Shown piece by piece: positions 1 to 8,995 of a stretch of DNA of 64,000 nt. The notes beneath the pieces are model-generated. The model did no database searches. It was given only the letters and a program-made list of their open reading frames with translations, and was not told where the DNA came from. The DNA lies in contig NZ_FMBW01000045.1 of the NCBI RefSeq assembly GCF_900091725.1, positions 1-64,000 of the forward strand, read 5' to 3'. The translations under genes were made by a program, and so were the position numbers. Numbering within the stretch: the first letter of the stretch is position 1; each line of letters begins with the position of its first letter. The DNA comes from Streptomyces sp. DvalAA-43. Lineage in GTDB: Bacteria > Actinomycetota > Actinomycetes > Streptomycetales > Streptomycetaceae.

Positions 1-1811
1 GACCCCGGCTCCGGCTGGTCGGCCTCGCCCTGACGCTCGTCATGCTGACGTTCGTCGTCCGGCTGCTCCAGGTCCAGGCCGTCGACGCCAGCGCGTACGC
101 GGCCAAGGCCAAGGTGAACCGCTACCTCAGCTACACGATCTCCGCCGAGCGCGGCGAGATCACCGACCGCAGCGGGGTCGCCCTGGCCACCAGCGTCGAC
201 GCGTACAACATCACCGCCGACCCCTCGATGTTCACGCCCGAGTTCAGCAAGGCCCCCGACGCGCCCCGGCAGGCGGCGGCGCTCCTCGCCCCGATCCTCC
301 GCACCGACGCCGCCGGGCTGACCCGGAAGCTGTCCCAGAAGGGCCGCTACGTCGTCCTGGCCCGCCGTCAGACCCCGCAGGTCTGGAACCAGATCAAGGA
401 CCTCAAGTCCGTCTTCGCCGAGAAGGCGGGCAAGGACCGGGCGAGCGGCGGCCCGGGAGCCAATGTGCTGGCCGGGGTCTTTCAGGAGGCGACCACCAAA
501 CGGGTCTACCCCAACGGAGGTCTCGCCGCCGGGATACTGGGTTACGTCAACGCCGACGGCAAGGGCGCGGGCGGCCTCGAATCGCAGCTGGACAAGGAGC
601 TCGCGGGCGAGGACGGCAAGATCAGGTACGCCCAGGCCGGCGGCCGGCGGGTGCCCACCGCGGGCACCAAGGAGGTCCCGGCCGTCCCCGGGGCCGACAT
701 CGAGCTGACCATCGACCGCGACATCCAGTGGGCCGCCCAGCAGGCCATCACCGACCAGGTGAAGGAGTCCAAGGCCGACCGCGGCTACGTGGTCGTCCAG
801 AACACCAGGACCGGCGAGGTCCTCGCCATGGCCAACGCGCCCGGCTTCGACCCCAACGACCTCTCGCAGGCCGACGCCGCCTCGCTGGGCAACGCCGCCC
901 TCCAGGACGTCTACGAGCCCGGCTCCACCAGCAAGGTCATGTCCATGGCCGCCGTGCTGGAGGAGGGGGCCGCCACCCCGGGCACCCACGTCACCGTCCC
1001 CAACCGGCTGCACCGCGGCGACCGGCTCTTCAAGGACGACATCGACCACGCCACCTGGTACCTGACGCTCAACGGCGTACTCGCCAAGTCCAGCAACATC
1101 GGCACCATCCTGGCCACCGGAGAGCTGGGCAAGACGCAGGCCCAGGCCAACAAGGTCCTCTACTCCTACCTGCGCAAGTTCGGGATCGGCTCGCCGACCG
1201 GTCTCGACTACCCGGGCGAGACCCCCGGCATCCTCGCCAAGCCCGAGGACTGGTCGACCTCGCAGCAGTACACCATCCCGTTCGGCCAGGGCCTCTCGCT
1301 CAACGCCATGCAGGCCGCCTCCATCTACTCGACGATCGCCAACGACGGGGTCCGCATCGCGCCCTCGCTGGTACGCGGCACCCGGGGCGCCGACGGCCGC
1401 TTCGAGGCCGCCGCACCCCCCGAGCGGACCAGGGTGGTCAGCGCCAAGACCGCCAAGACGCTCGCCACCATGCTGGAGTCGGTGGTCGGCGACGAGGAGG
1501 GCACCGGGACGAAGGCCAAGATCCCGGGATACCGGGTGGCGGGCAAGACCGGTACGGCCAACCGGGTCGACCCGGTGCGCGGCGGCTACCACGGCTACAC
1601 CGCGTCCTTCGCGGGCTTCGCCCCCGCCGACGACCCGCAGATCACCGTCTACTGCGCGATCCAGAACCCGACCAAGGGCAGCTACTTCGGCGGCCAGATC
1701 TGCGGACCGATCTACAAGCAGGTCATGGAGTTCGCGCTCAAGACCCTCCAGACCCCACCGTCCGGCAGCACGCCCGCCCGGCTGCCGGTGTCCTTCAAGC
1801 CCGGCGAGTGA
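1..1811 (+). CDS. ftsI: Septal class B penicillin-binding protein FtsI (PBP3), 5' end missing
   Basis: Septal peptidoglycan D,D-transpeptidase that cross-links wall material made by FtsW; membrane-anchored with the catalytic domain outside. The reading frame is already open at base 3 and has no start there, so the N-terminus lies upstream. The first visible residues are the tail of the single membrane anchor (LVGLALTLVMLTFVVRLL). Numbering from the internal ATG at 42, the dimerisation domain is followed by the transpeptidase motifs STSK (nucleophile Ser about 295), SSN (about 350) and KTGT (about 502). The visible 589+ residues fit a usual length near 650. It opens the visible dcw cluster, and murE starts within 20 bp of its stop. 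Family and role are certain from motifs and context. Confidence 0.97.
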   Translation, partial: PRLRLVGLALTLVMLTFVVRLLQVQAVDASAYAAKAKVNRYLSYTISAERGEITDRSGVALATSVDAYNITADPSMFTPEFSKAPDAPRQAAALLAPILRTDAAGLTRKLSQKGRYVVLARRQTPQVWNQIKDLKSVFAEKAGKDRASGGPGANVLAGVFQEATTKRVYPNGGLAAGILGYVNADGKGAGGLESQLDKELAGEDGKIRYAQAGGRRVPTAGTKEVPAVPGADIELTIDRDIQWAAQQAITDQVKESKADRGYVVVQNTRTGEVLAMANAPGFDPNDLSQADAASLGNAALQDVYEPGSTSKVMSMAAVLEEGAATPGTHVTVPNRLHRGDRLFKDDIDHATWYLTLNGVLAKSSNIGTILATGELGKTQAQANKVLYSYLRKFGIGSPTGLDYPGETPGILAKPEDWSTSQQYTIPFGQGLSLNAMQAASIYSTIANDGVRIAPSLVRGTRGADGRFEAAAPPERTRVVSAKTAKTLATMLESVVGDEEGTGTKAKIPGYRVAGKTGTANRVDPVRGGYHGYTASFAGFAPADDPQITVYCAIQNPTKGSYFGGQICGPIYKQVMEFALKTLQTPPSGSTPARLPVSFKPGE

Positions 1812-1829
1812 ACTCGGGGAAACCATCCA

Positions 1830-3557
1830 GTGACAACCATCACGCCAGATCCCGGGAACCGGAACGAGAACCACCGGAACCCCGGCCCCTCACTTCGCGA
1901 GAGGCCGGGTGCGCCCGGTACGCTCACCGCCGTGCCCCACGCTGATCAGTCCCAAACCACCCAGAAGGCCGCCCCTGTGAACTACCCGGGAGCGCCCCGT
2001 CCGGACCGGATCGGGCCCACCGCGCTCGGTGAACTGGCAGCCCGGCTGGGAGTCGAGCCGCCGGGAACCGGCGAGGTCACCGGCATCACCCACGACTCGC
2101 GGGCGGTACGCCCCGGCGACGTCTACGCGGCCCTGCCGGGCGCCCGCTTCCACGGCGCCGACTTCGCGGCCCAGGCTGCCGGCCTCGGCGCCGCGGCGAT
2201 CCTCACCGACCCGGCGGGCGCCGAGCGCGCCGCCGCCACCGGACTTCCGGTGCTGGTCACCGAGGACCCGCGCGGCCGGATGGGCGAGCTCGCCGCCGAG
2301 ATCTACGGGCAGCCCGGTGCCGACCTCCTCCGGATCGGCATCACCGGAACATCCGGCAAGACCACCACCGCCTATCTGATCGAGGGCGGATTCCGCGGCG
2401 CCGGCCGTGCCACCGGGCTCATCGGCACGGTGGAGACGCGGATCGGCGACGAGCGCATCAAGTCCGAGCGCACCACCCCCGAAGCCACCGACCTGCAGGC
2501 CCTGTTCGCCGTCATGCGCGAGCGCGGCGTCGACTCGGTGACCATGGAGGTCTCCAGTCACGCCCTGGTGCTCGGCCGGGTCGACGGCTGCGTCTTCGAC
2601 GTCGCGGTCTTCAACAACCTCAGCCCGGAACACATGGAGTTCCACTCCGGGATGGAGGACTACTTCCAGGCCAAGGCACAGCTCTTCACCCCCCGGCGCA
2701 GCCGGCAGGGCGTCGTCAACTTCGACGACGCGTACGGCCGCAGGCTGATCACCGAGGCATCCGTCCCGGTCGTCACCTTCTCCGCCGAGGGCCACCCGGA
2801 CGCCGACTGGCGCGCCGAGGACGTCGAGGTCGGGCCGCTCGGCTCCACCTTCACCGTCGTCGGCCCCAAGGGCGAGCGGATCACCGCCAGGGCCCCGCTG
2901 CCCGGCCCGTTCAACGTCGCCAACACCCTCGCCGCGATCGTCACGCTCGCCGTCGCGGGCATCGACCCGCAGACCGGGGCGGACGGGGTCGCGGCCGTGC
3001 CGGGCGTACCCGGCCGGCTGGAGCGGGTCGACGCCGGACAGCCGTACCTCGCGGTCGTCGACTACGCGCACAAGACCGATGCCGTCGAATCCGTGCTGCG
3101 CTCCCTGCGGAAGGTCACCGAGGGCAGGGTGCACATCGTCCTCGGCTGCGGCGGCGACCGCGACACGACCAAACGCGGCCCGATGGGCGCCGCCGCGGCC
3201 CGCCTCGCCGACACCGCCGTACTGACCTCCGACAACCCCCGTTCCGAGGACCCCCTCGGAATCCTCGCCACCATGCTCGCGGGCGCCGCCGAAGTGCCCG
3301 TCCACGAGCGGGGCGACGTCCTGGTCGACGCCGACCGGGCCGCCGCCATCGACGCCGCGGTGGCCCGCGCCGAGCCCGGTGACACCGTGCTGATCGCCGG
3401 CAAGGGCCACGAGCAGGGCCAGGACATCCACGGCGTGGTACGCCCCTTCGACGACCGCGTGGTCCTGCGCGCGGCCATCGAGCGGTCCCTGGGGCACGCG
3501 CGTACCGAGAGCGCCGACCACCGCGCCCACACCCACGAGAACAACAGTCAGGGATGA
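1830..3557 (+). CDS. murE: UDP-MurNAc-L-Ala-D-Glu:diaminopimelate ligase MurE
   Basis: Cytoplasmic Mur ligase adding diaminopimelate (LL-DAP in Streptomyces by family knowledge) to UDP-MurNAc-dipeptide, with ATP hydrolysis. The ATP loop GTSGKTTT is visible with Lys about 177 in the long numbering, and the DNPR diaminopimelate-recognition motif sits in TSDNPRSEDP. The start is uncertain. GTG 1830 gives 575 aa with a roughly 50-residue polar, Pro/Asn-rich extension before the first Mur domain. GTG 1932 and GTG 1977 (526 aa, weak AGAAGG upstream) are in frame and closer to typical MurE length. I keep the longest form because a purine-rich GGGGA lies about 10 nt before GTG 1830 and I recall similar extensions in other Streptomyces annotations. 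murF follows after 4 nt. Confidence 0.95.
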   Translation: MTTITPDPGNRNENHRNPGPSLRERPGAPGTLTAVPHADQSQTTQKAAPVNYPGAPRPDRIGPTALGELAARLGVEPPGTGEVTGITHDSRAVRPGDVYAALPGARFHGADFAAQAAGLGAAAILTDPAGAERAAATGLPVLVTEDPRGRMGELAAEIYGQPGADLLRIGITGTSGKTTTAYLIEGGFRGAGRATGLIGTVETRIGDERIKSERTTPEATDLQALFAVMRERGVDSVTMEVSSHALVLGRVDGCVFDVAVFNNLSPEHMEFHSGMEDYFQAKAQLFTPRRSRQGVVNFDDAYGRRLITEASVPVVTFSAEGHPDADWRAEDVEVGPLGSTFTVVGPKGERITARAPLPGPFNVANTLAAIVTLAVAGIDPQTGADGVAAVPGVPGRLERVDAGQPYLAVVDYAHKTDAVESVLRSLRKVTEGRVHIVLGCGGDRDTTKRGPMGAAAARLADTAVLTSDNPRSEDPLGILATMLAGAAEVPVHERGDVLVDADRAAAIDAAVARAEPGDTVLIAGKGHEQGQDIHGVVRPFDDRVVLRAAIERSLGHARTESADHRAHTHENNSQG

Positions 3558-3561
3558 CCAA

Positions 3562-4968
3562 GTGATCACCCTTTCCCTCGCCGAGATCGCCGAAATCGTC
3601 GGCGGGCAGACGCACGACATACCCGATCCGGCGGCAACCGTCAGCGGGCCCGTCGTCATCGACTCCCGAGAGGTGGAACGAGGCAGTCTCTTCGTCGCCT
3701 TCGCCGGCGAGCGCGTCGACGGCCACGACTATGCGCAGCGCGCCGTCGAGGCGGGCGCGGCAGCCGTGCTGGCCGCCCGCCCCGTCGGTGTTCCGGCGAT
3801 CGTCGTCGACGACGTCCTGGCCGCACTCGGCGCGCTCGCCCGCACCGTCACCGGCCGCCTCGGCACCACCGTCGTCGCCCTCACCGGCTCCGCGGGCAAG
3901 ACCTCCACCAAGGACCTCATCGCCCAGCTCCTCGAACGCAAGGGACCCACCGTCTACCCGGCGGGCAACCTCAACAACGAGATCGGCCTGCCGCTGACCG
4001 CGCTGCGCGCCACCGAGGACACCCGTCACCTCGTCCTCGAAATGGGTGCACGCTACATCGGCGACATCCGCTACCTCACCGAGCTCGTCCCGCCCCGCGT
4101 CGGCCTGGTCCTCAACGTCGGCACCGCCCACATCGGCGAGTTCGGCGGCCGCGAGCAGATCGCCCAGGCCAAGGGCGAGATGGTCGAGTCGCTGCCCGAG
4201 GACGGCGTCGCCGTACTCAACGCCGACGACCCGCTCGTACGCGCCATGTCCTCCCGCACGAAGGCCCGTGTGCTGCTCTTCGGGGAAGCCGCGGAAGCGG
4301 ACGTACGGGGCGAGAAGGTCCGTCTCACCGAGGACGGACGCCCCGCATTCCAGCTCCACACACCCACCGGGTGCAGCGACGTGACCATGCGCCTGTACGG
4401 TGAGCACCACGTGTCGAACGCGCTCGCCGCGGCCGCCGTCGCCCATGAGTTGGGCCTGTCCGCAGACGAGATCGCCGAAGGGCTCTCCGAGGCGGGCACC
4501 CTCTCCCGCTGGCGCATGGAGGTCACCGAGCGTCCGGACGGCGTGACGTTCGTCAATGACGCCTACAACGCGAACCCCGAATCCATGAAAGCCGCGCTGC
4601 GCGCGCTGGCCGCCATGGGGAAGGGCCGTCGCACGTGGGCGGTGCTCGGCCAGATGGCCGAGCTCGGCGACGCCTCGCTCGCCGAGCACGACGCGGTCGG
4701 ACGGCTCGCCGTCCGGCTCAACGTCAGCAAGCTCGTCGCGGTCGGGGGCAGAGAGGCCTCCTGGCTGCAACTGGGCGCATACAACGAGGGTTCGTGGGGT
4801 GAGGAGTCGGTGCACGTGTCCGACGCACAGGCCGCGGTCGACCTGCTGCGCAGTGAACTGCGCCCGGGAGACGTCGTGCTGGTGAAGGCGTCCCGGTCGG
4901 TCGGCCTGGAGCAGGTCGCCATGGCACTGCTGGAGAACGCGTCCGAGGGCGAGGTCGCCGGCCGATGA
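3562..4968 (+). CDS. murF: UDP-MurNAc-tripeptide:D-Ala-D-Ala ligase MurF
   Basis: Adds the D-Ala-D-Ala dipeptide to complete UDP-MurNAc-pentapeptide in the cytoplasm. The protein is 468 aa with the three-domain Mur ligase layout: an N-terminal UMP-binding domain, the ATP loop GSAGKTSTKD (Lys about 113), the central motif EMGA, and a C-terminal domain with FVNDAYNANPESM, a recognisable MurF signature. GTG 3562 lies 4 nt after the murE stop, implying translational coupling. Its stop overlaps the mraY start in an ATGA. Length and motifs are ordinary for the family. Confidence 0.97.
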   Translation: MITLSLAEIAEIVGGQTHDIPDPAATVSGPVVIDSREVERGSLFVAFAGERVDGHDYAQRAVEAGAAAVLAARPVGVPAIVVDDVLAALGALARTVTGRLGTTVVALTGSAGKTSTKDLIAQLLERKGPTVYPAGNLNNEIGLPLTALRATEDTRHLVLEMGARYIGDIRYLTELVPPRVGLVLNVGTAHIGEFGGREQIAQAKGEMVESLPEDGVAVLNADDPLVRAMSSRTKARVLLFGEAAEADVRGEKVRLTEDGRPAFQLHTPTGCSDVTMRLYGEHHVSNALAAAAVAHELGLSADEIAEGLSEAGTLSRWRMEVTERPDGVTFVNDAYNANPESMKAALRALAAMGKGRRTWAVLGQMAELGDASLAEHDAVGRLAVRLNVSKLVAVGGREASWLQLGAYNEGSWGEESVHVSDAQAAVDLLRSELRPGDVVLVKASRSVGLEQVAMALLENASEGEVAGR

Positions 4969-6035
4969 GGCAGATCCTCTTCGCGGGGGCCATCGGGCTC
5001 TTTCTGACCCTGGTCGGAACTCCGCTGCTGATCAAACTGCTGGCCCGCAAGGGGTACGGGCAGTTCATCCGGGATGACGGCCCGCGTACCCACGGGTCGA
5101 AGAAGGGCACGCCCACCATGGGCGGCATCGCCTTCATCCTGGCGACGATCATCGCGTACATCGCGGCGAAGCTGATCACCGGCGAGGAGATGCGATTCTC
5201 CGGCGTGCTGGTGCTCTTCCTGATGGCCGGCATGGGGCTGGTCGGCTTCCTCGACGACTACATCAAGATCGTCAAGCAGCGTTCGCTGGGTCTGCGGGCC
5301 AAGGCGAAGATGGCGGGCCAGCTGATCGTGGGCATCGCCTTCGCGGTGCTCTCGCTCCAGTTCGCGGACAAGCAGGGCAACACCCCGGCCTCCACCAGGC
5401 TGTCGTTCGTCGCGGACTTCGGCTGGTCGATCGGCCCGGTGCTGTTCGTCGTCTGGGCGCTGTTCATGATCCTGGCCATGTCCAACGGCGTGAACCTGAC
5501 GGACGGTCTGGACGGCCTGGCCACCGGCGCGTCGGTGATGGTCTTCGGCGCGTACACCTTCATCGGGCTGTGGCAGTTCCAGGAGTCCTGCGTCAACGCG
5601 GACACCCTGACCAACCCCAACGCCTGTTTCCAGGTACGAGATCCACTCGACCTCGCGGTCGTCGCCTCGGCGTTGATGGGTGCCTGCTTCGGCTTCCTGT
5701 GGTGGAACACCTCACCCGCCAAGATCTTCATGGGTGACACCGGTTCGCTGGCCCTCGGCGGTGCCCTCGCCGGCCTGGCGATCTGCTCCCGCACCGAGTT
5801 CCTGATGGCCATCCTCGGCGGCCTCTTCGTGATGATCACCATGTCCGTGGTCATCCAGGTCGGTTCCTTCAAGATGACCGGCAAGCGGGTCTTCCGCATG
5901 GCGCCGCTCCAGCACCACTTCGAACTCAAGGGGTGGTCCGAAGTCCTTGTCGTGGTCCGCTTCTGGATCATCCAGGGCATGTGCGTGATCGTCGGACTCG
6001 GACTCTTCTACGCGGGATGGGCAGCCGAGAAGTGA
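4965..6035 (+). CDS. mraY: Phospho-MurNAc-pentapeptide transferase MraY
   Basis: Integral membrane enzyme that transfers phospho-MurNAc-pentapeptide from UDP to undecaprenyl phosphate, giving lipid I. The 356-aa protein has about ten hydrophobic helices. Catalytic and Mg-binding signatures are visible: FLDDYIK, NLTDGLDGLA, GDTGSLALGG and the HHFELKGW loop. ATG 4965 overlaps the murF stop by 4 nt (ATGA). The 3' end overlaps the start region of murD. Confidence 0.98.
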   Translation: MRQILFAGAIGLFLTLVGTPLLIKLLARKGYGQFIRDDGPRTHGSKKGTPTMGGIAFILATIIAYIAAKLITGEEMRFSGVLVLFLMAGMGLVGFLDDYIKIVKQRSLGLRAKAKMAGQLIVGIAFAVLSLQFADKQGNTPASTRLSFVADFGWSIGPVLFVVWALFMILAMSNGVNLTDGLDGLATGASVMVFGAYTFIGLWQFQESCVNADTLTNPNACFQVRDPLDLAVVASALMGACFGFLWWNTSPAKIFMGDTGSLALGGALAGLAICSRTEFLMAILGGLFVMITMSVVIQVGSFKMTGKRVFRMAPLQHHFELKGWSEVLVVVRFWIIQGMCVIVGLGLFYAGWAAEK

Positions 6036-7450
6036 GCGACCAGGACTGGCAGGGCAAGCACGTCACCGTCGCGGGACTCGGGGTCTCCGGAATCCCCGCG
6101 GCCAAGGTGCTGCGCGGCCTCGGGGCCGTCGTCACGGTGGTCAACGACGGGGACGACGAGCGTTCCCGTACGCAGGCCGCGGAGCTGGAGGCGCAGGGGA
6201 TCACCGTGCGTCTCGGCGACGGGGCGACCCTGCCCGAGTCCACCGAGCTCATCGTCACCACCCCGGGCTGGAAGCCCGACAAGCCGCTCTTCACCGCAGC
6301 CGCCGAGGCGGGCGTCCCCGTCTGGGGCGACGTCGAACTCGCCTGGCGGCTGCGGGGGCCCGGCGCGGCCCCCTGGCTCGCGGTCACCGGCACCAACGGC
6401 AAGACCACGACCGTACGGATGCTCGCCTCGATCCTGGAGGCGGCGGGGCTGCGCACCGCGGCCGTCGGCAACATCGGCGTCTCCCTCCTGGACGCCGTCC
6501 TCGGCGACCAGGAGTACGACGTGCTCGCCGTCGAGCTGTCCAGCTACCAGCTGCACTGGGCGCCCTCGCTGCGCGCCGACTCCGCCGCCGTCCTCAACCT
6601 GGCCCCGGACCACCTCGACTGGCACGGCTCCATGGCGGCGTACGTCGCCGACAAGGGCCGGATCTACGAGGGCAACCGGGTCGCCTGCGTGTACAACGCG
6701 GCCGACCCGGCGACCGAGGAGCTGGTCCGCGAGGCGGACGTCGAGGAGGGCTGCCGGGCCATCGGCTTCACCCTGAACACCCCGGGCCCGTCCCAGCTGG
6801 GCGTGGTCGACGGTATCCTCGTCGACCGCGCCTTCGTGGCGAACCGGCAGAAGCAGGCCCAGGAGCTCGCCGAGGTCGAGGACATCGACCCGTCGGCCCC
6901 GCACAACATCGCCAACGCCCTCGCGGCGGCGGCCCTGGCCCGCGCCTTCGGCGTCGAGCCCGCGGCCGTGCGCGACGGACTGCGGGCCTTCCGCCCCGAC
7001 CCGCACCGCATCGAGCACGTCGCGGACGTCGCCGGGGTCGCGTACGTCGACGACTCCAAGGCCACCAACACCCATGCCGCCGAGGCCTCCCTGGCGGCCT
7101 ACGACCCGATCGTCTGGATCGCCGGCGGCCTCGCCAAGGGCGCCACCTTCGACGAGCTGGTGACCGGGGCCGCCGGGCGGCTGCGCGGCGTCGTCCTGAT
7201 CGGCCGGGACCGGGAACTGATCCGCGAAGCCCTCGCGCGACACGCCCCCGAGGTCCCGGTCGTCGACCTCGGCCGGACCGACACTGGGGCGATGTCCGAG
7301 GCGGTCCGAGAGGCGGCACGGCTCGCCCGGCCGGGAGACACCGTACTGATGGCCCCGGCCTGCGCCTCGATGGACATGTTCGTCAACTACAACAAGCGGG
7401 GCGAGGCGTTCGCGGACGCGGTCCGCGCACTCGCCGCCGAGAGCGCCTGA
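6017..7450 (+). CDS. murD: UDP-MurNAc-L-alanine:D-glutamate ligase MurD
   Basis: Cytoplasmic Mur ligase adding D-Glu to UDP-MurNAc-L-Ala. The N-terminal Rossmann-like segment VTVAGLGVSGIPAAKVL, the ATP loop GTNGKTTT (Lys about 129 from ATG 6017) and the central LNLAPDHLDWHGS motif identify it; length is 477 aa. An open frame continues upstream to 5933, but that part is inside mraY. I take ATG 6017, giving a 19-nt overlap with mraY. GTG 6032, overlapping the mraY stop as GTGA, is an equally plausible coupled start and would remove five residues. It belongs to the mur operon. Confidence 0.96.
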   Translation: MGSREVSDQDWQGKHVTVAGLGVSGIPAAKVLRGLGAVVTVVNDGDDERSRTQAAELEAQGITVRLGDGATLPESTELIVTTPGWKPDKPLFTAAAEAGVPVWGDVELAWRLRGPGAAPWLAVTGTNGKTTTVRMLASILEAAGLRTAAVGNIGVSLLDAVLGDQEYDVLAVELSSYQLHWAPSLRADSAAVLNLAPDHLDWHGSMAAYVADKGRIYEGNRVACVYNAADPATEELVREADVEEGCRAIGFTLNTPGPSQLGVVDGILVDRAFVANRQKQAQELAEVEDIDPSAPHNIANALAAAALARAFGVEPAAVRDGLRAFRPDPHRIEHVADVAGVAYVDDSKATNTHAAEASLAAYDPIVWIAGGLAKGATFDELVTGAAGRLRGVVLIGRDRELIREALARHAPEVPVVDLGRTDTGAMSEAVREAARLARPGDTVLMAPACASMDMFVNYNKRGEAFADAVRALAAESA

Positions 7451-7534
7451 CGGGCCCGGACCCCGCGCCGTACCGTCACGGCCGTCGGCCCTCGGCGGCG
7501 GTCCCGGGTACGAGCAGTGGAGGGGACAGCGACA

Positions 7535-8989
7535 ATGCCGGCCGAAGAGAGCTCCGCCGGGCCCCGTGGGGACCGCTCACGGGCCGCCGCGGCGATCAGC
7601 CGGGCACTCACCCCGCCCCTGCTCACAGGGGCGGGTGCGGGCGCTCCGGTGCCGCTCGGCCCTGCCCTCAGGGTCCGGTCGGCTCCCGGCTCCCGGCGCC
7701 CCGCGGCGCCGCGCTCCAGGAACCGCTCCACGGGCGGCGGCCCGCGCACTCCCCGGGGCGGTGTGCGGCGGATCCAGGAGCGGATGCGCAGGGCCTGGGA
7801 CCGTCCTCTGACCGCGTACTACCTGATCCTGGGCGCGGGCCTGCTGATCACCGTGCTCGGCCTGGTGATGGTCTACTCCGCCTCGATGATCAAGGCCCTG
7901 GAGCTGGACAAACCGGGCACCTACTTCTTCCGTAAACAATTCCTCGCCGCCGTCATCGGCGCCGGACTGATGGCGCTCGCCGCCCGGATGCCCGCCAAAC
8001 TGCACCGGGCGTTCGCCTATCCGCTGCTCATGGGGACCGTCTTCCTGATGGTGCTGGTCCAGGTGCCGGGGATAGGGATGTCGGTCAACGGCAACCAGAA
8101 CTGGCTCTACCTGGGCGGCCCCTTCCAGCTCCAGCCCAGCGAGTTCGGCAAGCTCGCCCTGGTCCTGTGGGGTGCGGACCTGCTCGCCCGCAAACAGGAC
8201 AAGCGGCTGCTGACGCAGTGGAAACACCTGCTCGTCCCGCTCGTCCCGGTCGCCTTCATGCTCCTCGGGCTGATCATGCTCGGCGGCGACATGGGCACTG
8301 CGATCATTCTCACCGCGATCCTGTTCGGACTGCTCTGGCTGGCCGGTGCGCCCACCCGGCTCTTCGGCGGGGTGCTCGGCTTCGCCGCGCTGATCGCCTT
8401 CCTGCTGATCAAGACCAGCCCGAACCGGATGTCCAGGCTCGCCTGTATCGGCGCCAGCGAGCCGGGACCGGGGGACTCCTGCTGGCAGGCGGTGCACGGC
8501 ATCTATGCTCTGGCGTCCGGCGGATGGTTCGGTTCCGGGCTCGGTGCGAGTGTGGAAAAATGGGGCCAACTGCCTGAACCGCACACCGACTTCATCTTCG
8601 CCATCACCGGGGAGGAACTGGGGTTGGCGGGGACGCTGTCGGTACTCGCCCTCTTCGCGGCTCTAGGCTATGCGGGTATCCGCGTGGCCGGACGCACGGA
8701 GGACCCCTTCGTGAGGTACGCCGCGGGAGGTGTGACCACCTGGATCACGGTGCAGGCCGTGATCAACATCGGTGCGGTGCTCGGCCTGCTGCCGATCGCC
8801 GGTGTCCCGCTCCCGCTGTTCTCCTACGGAGGATCGGCCCTGCTGCCGACCATGTTCGCCGTCGGGCTGCTGATCGCGTTCGCGCGAGAGGATCCTGCGG
8901 CGAAGGCGGCCCTGGCCGTGCGGAAGCCCGGGGTGAGATGGAAGACGATGAGACGGCGCGTCAAGAAGCGTCCGTCCGGAGAGCGGTGA
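7535..8989 (+). CDS. ftsW: Septal peptidoglycan glycosyltransferase FtsW (SEDS family)
   Basis: SEDS-family membrane polymerase working with FtsI at the septum. ATG 7535 is preceded by a strong GGAGGGGA at 7519-7526; the upstream in-frame GTG 7517 is less likely. The protein is 484 aa: a cytoplasmic Arg/Pro/Ala-rich N-terminal tail of about 90 residues, then about ten membrane helices starting at LTAYYLILGAGLLITVLGL. SEDS signatures include MSVNGNQNWL, QPSEFGKLALVLW, GDMGTA and the C-terminal PLFSYGGSALL. The long basic N-terminal tail is a feature of actinobacterial FtsW. murG follows after 6 nt. Confidence 0.96.
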   Translation: MPAEESSAGPRGDRSRAAAAISRALTPPLLTGAGAGAPVPLGPALRVRSAPGSRRPAAPRSRNRSTGGGPRTPRGGVRRIQERMRRAWDRPLTAYYLILGAGLLITVLGLVMVYSASMIKALELDKPGTYFFRKQFLAAVIGAGLMALAARMPAKLHRAFAYPLLMGTVFLMVLVQVPGIGMSVNGNQNWLYLGGPFQLQPSEFGKLALVLWGADLLARKQDKRLLTQWKHLLVPLVPVAFMLLGLIMLGGDMGTAIILTAILFGLLWLAGAPTRLFGGVLGFAALIAFLLIKTSPNRMSRLACIGASEPGPGDSCWQAVHGIYALASGGWFGSGLGASVEKWGQLPEPHTDFIFAITGEELGLAGTLSVLALFAALGYAGIRVAGRTEDPFVRYAAGGVTTWITVQAVINIGAVLGLLPIAGVPLPLFSYGGSALLPTMFAVGLLIAFAREDPAAKAALAVRKPGVRWKTMRRRVKKRPSGER

Positions 8990-8995
8990 ATTTCG

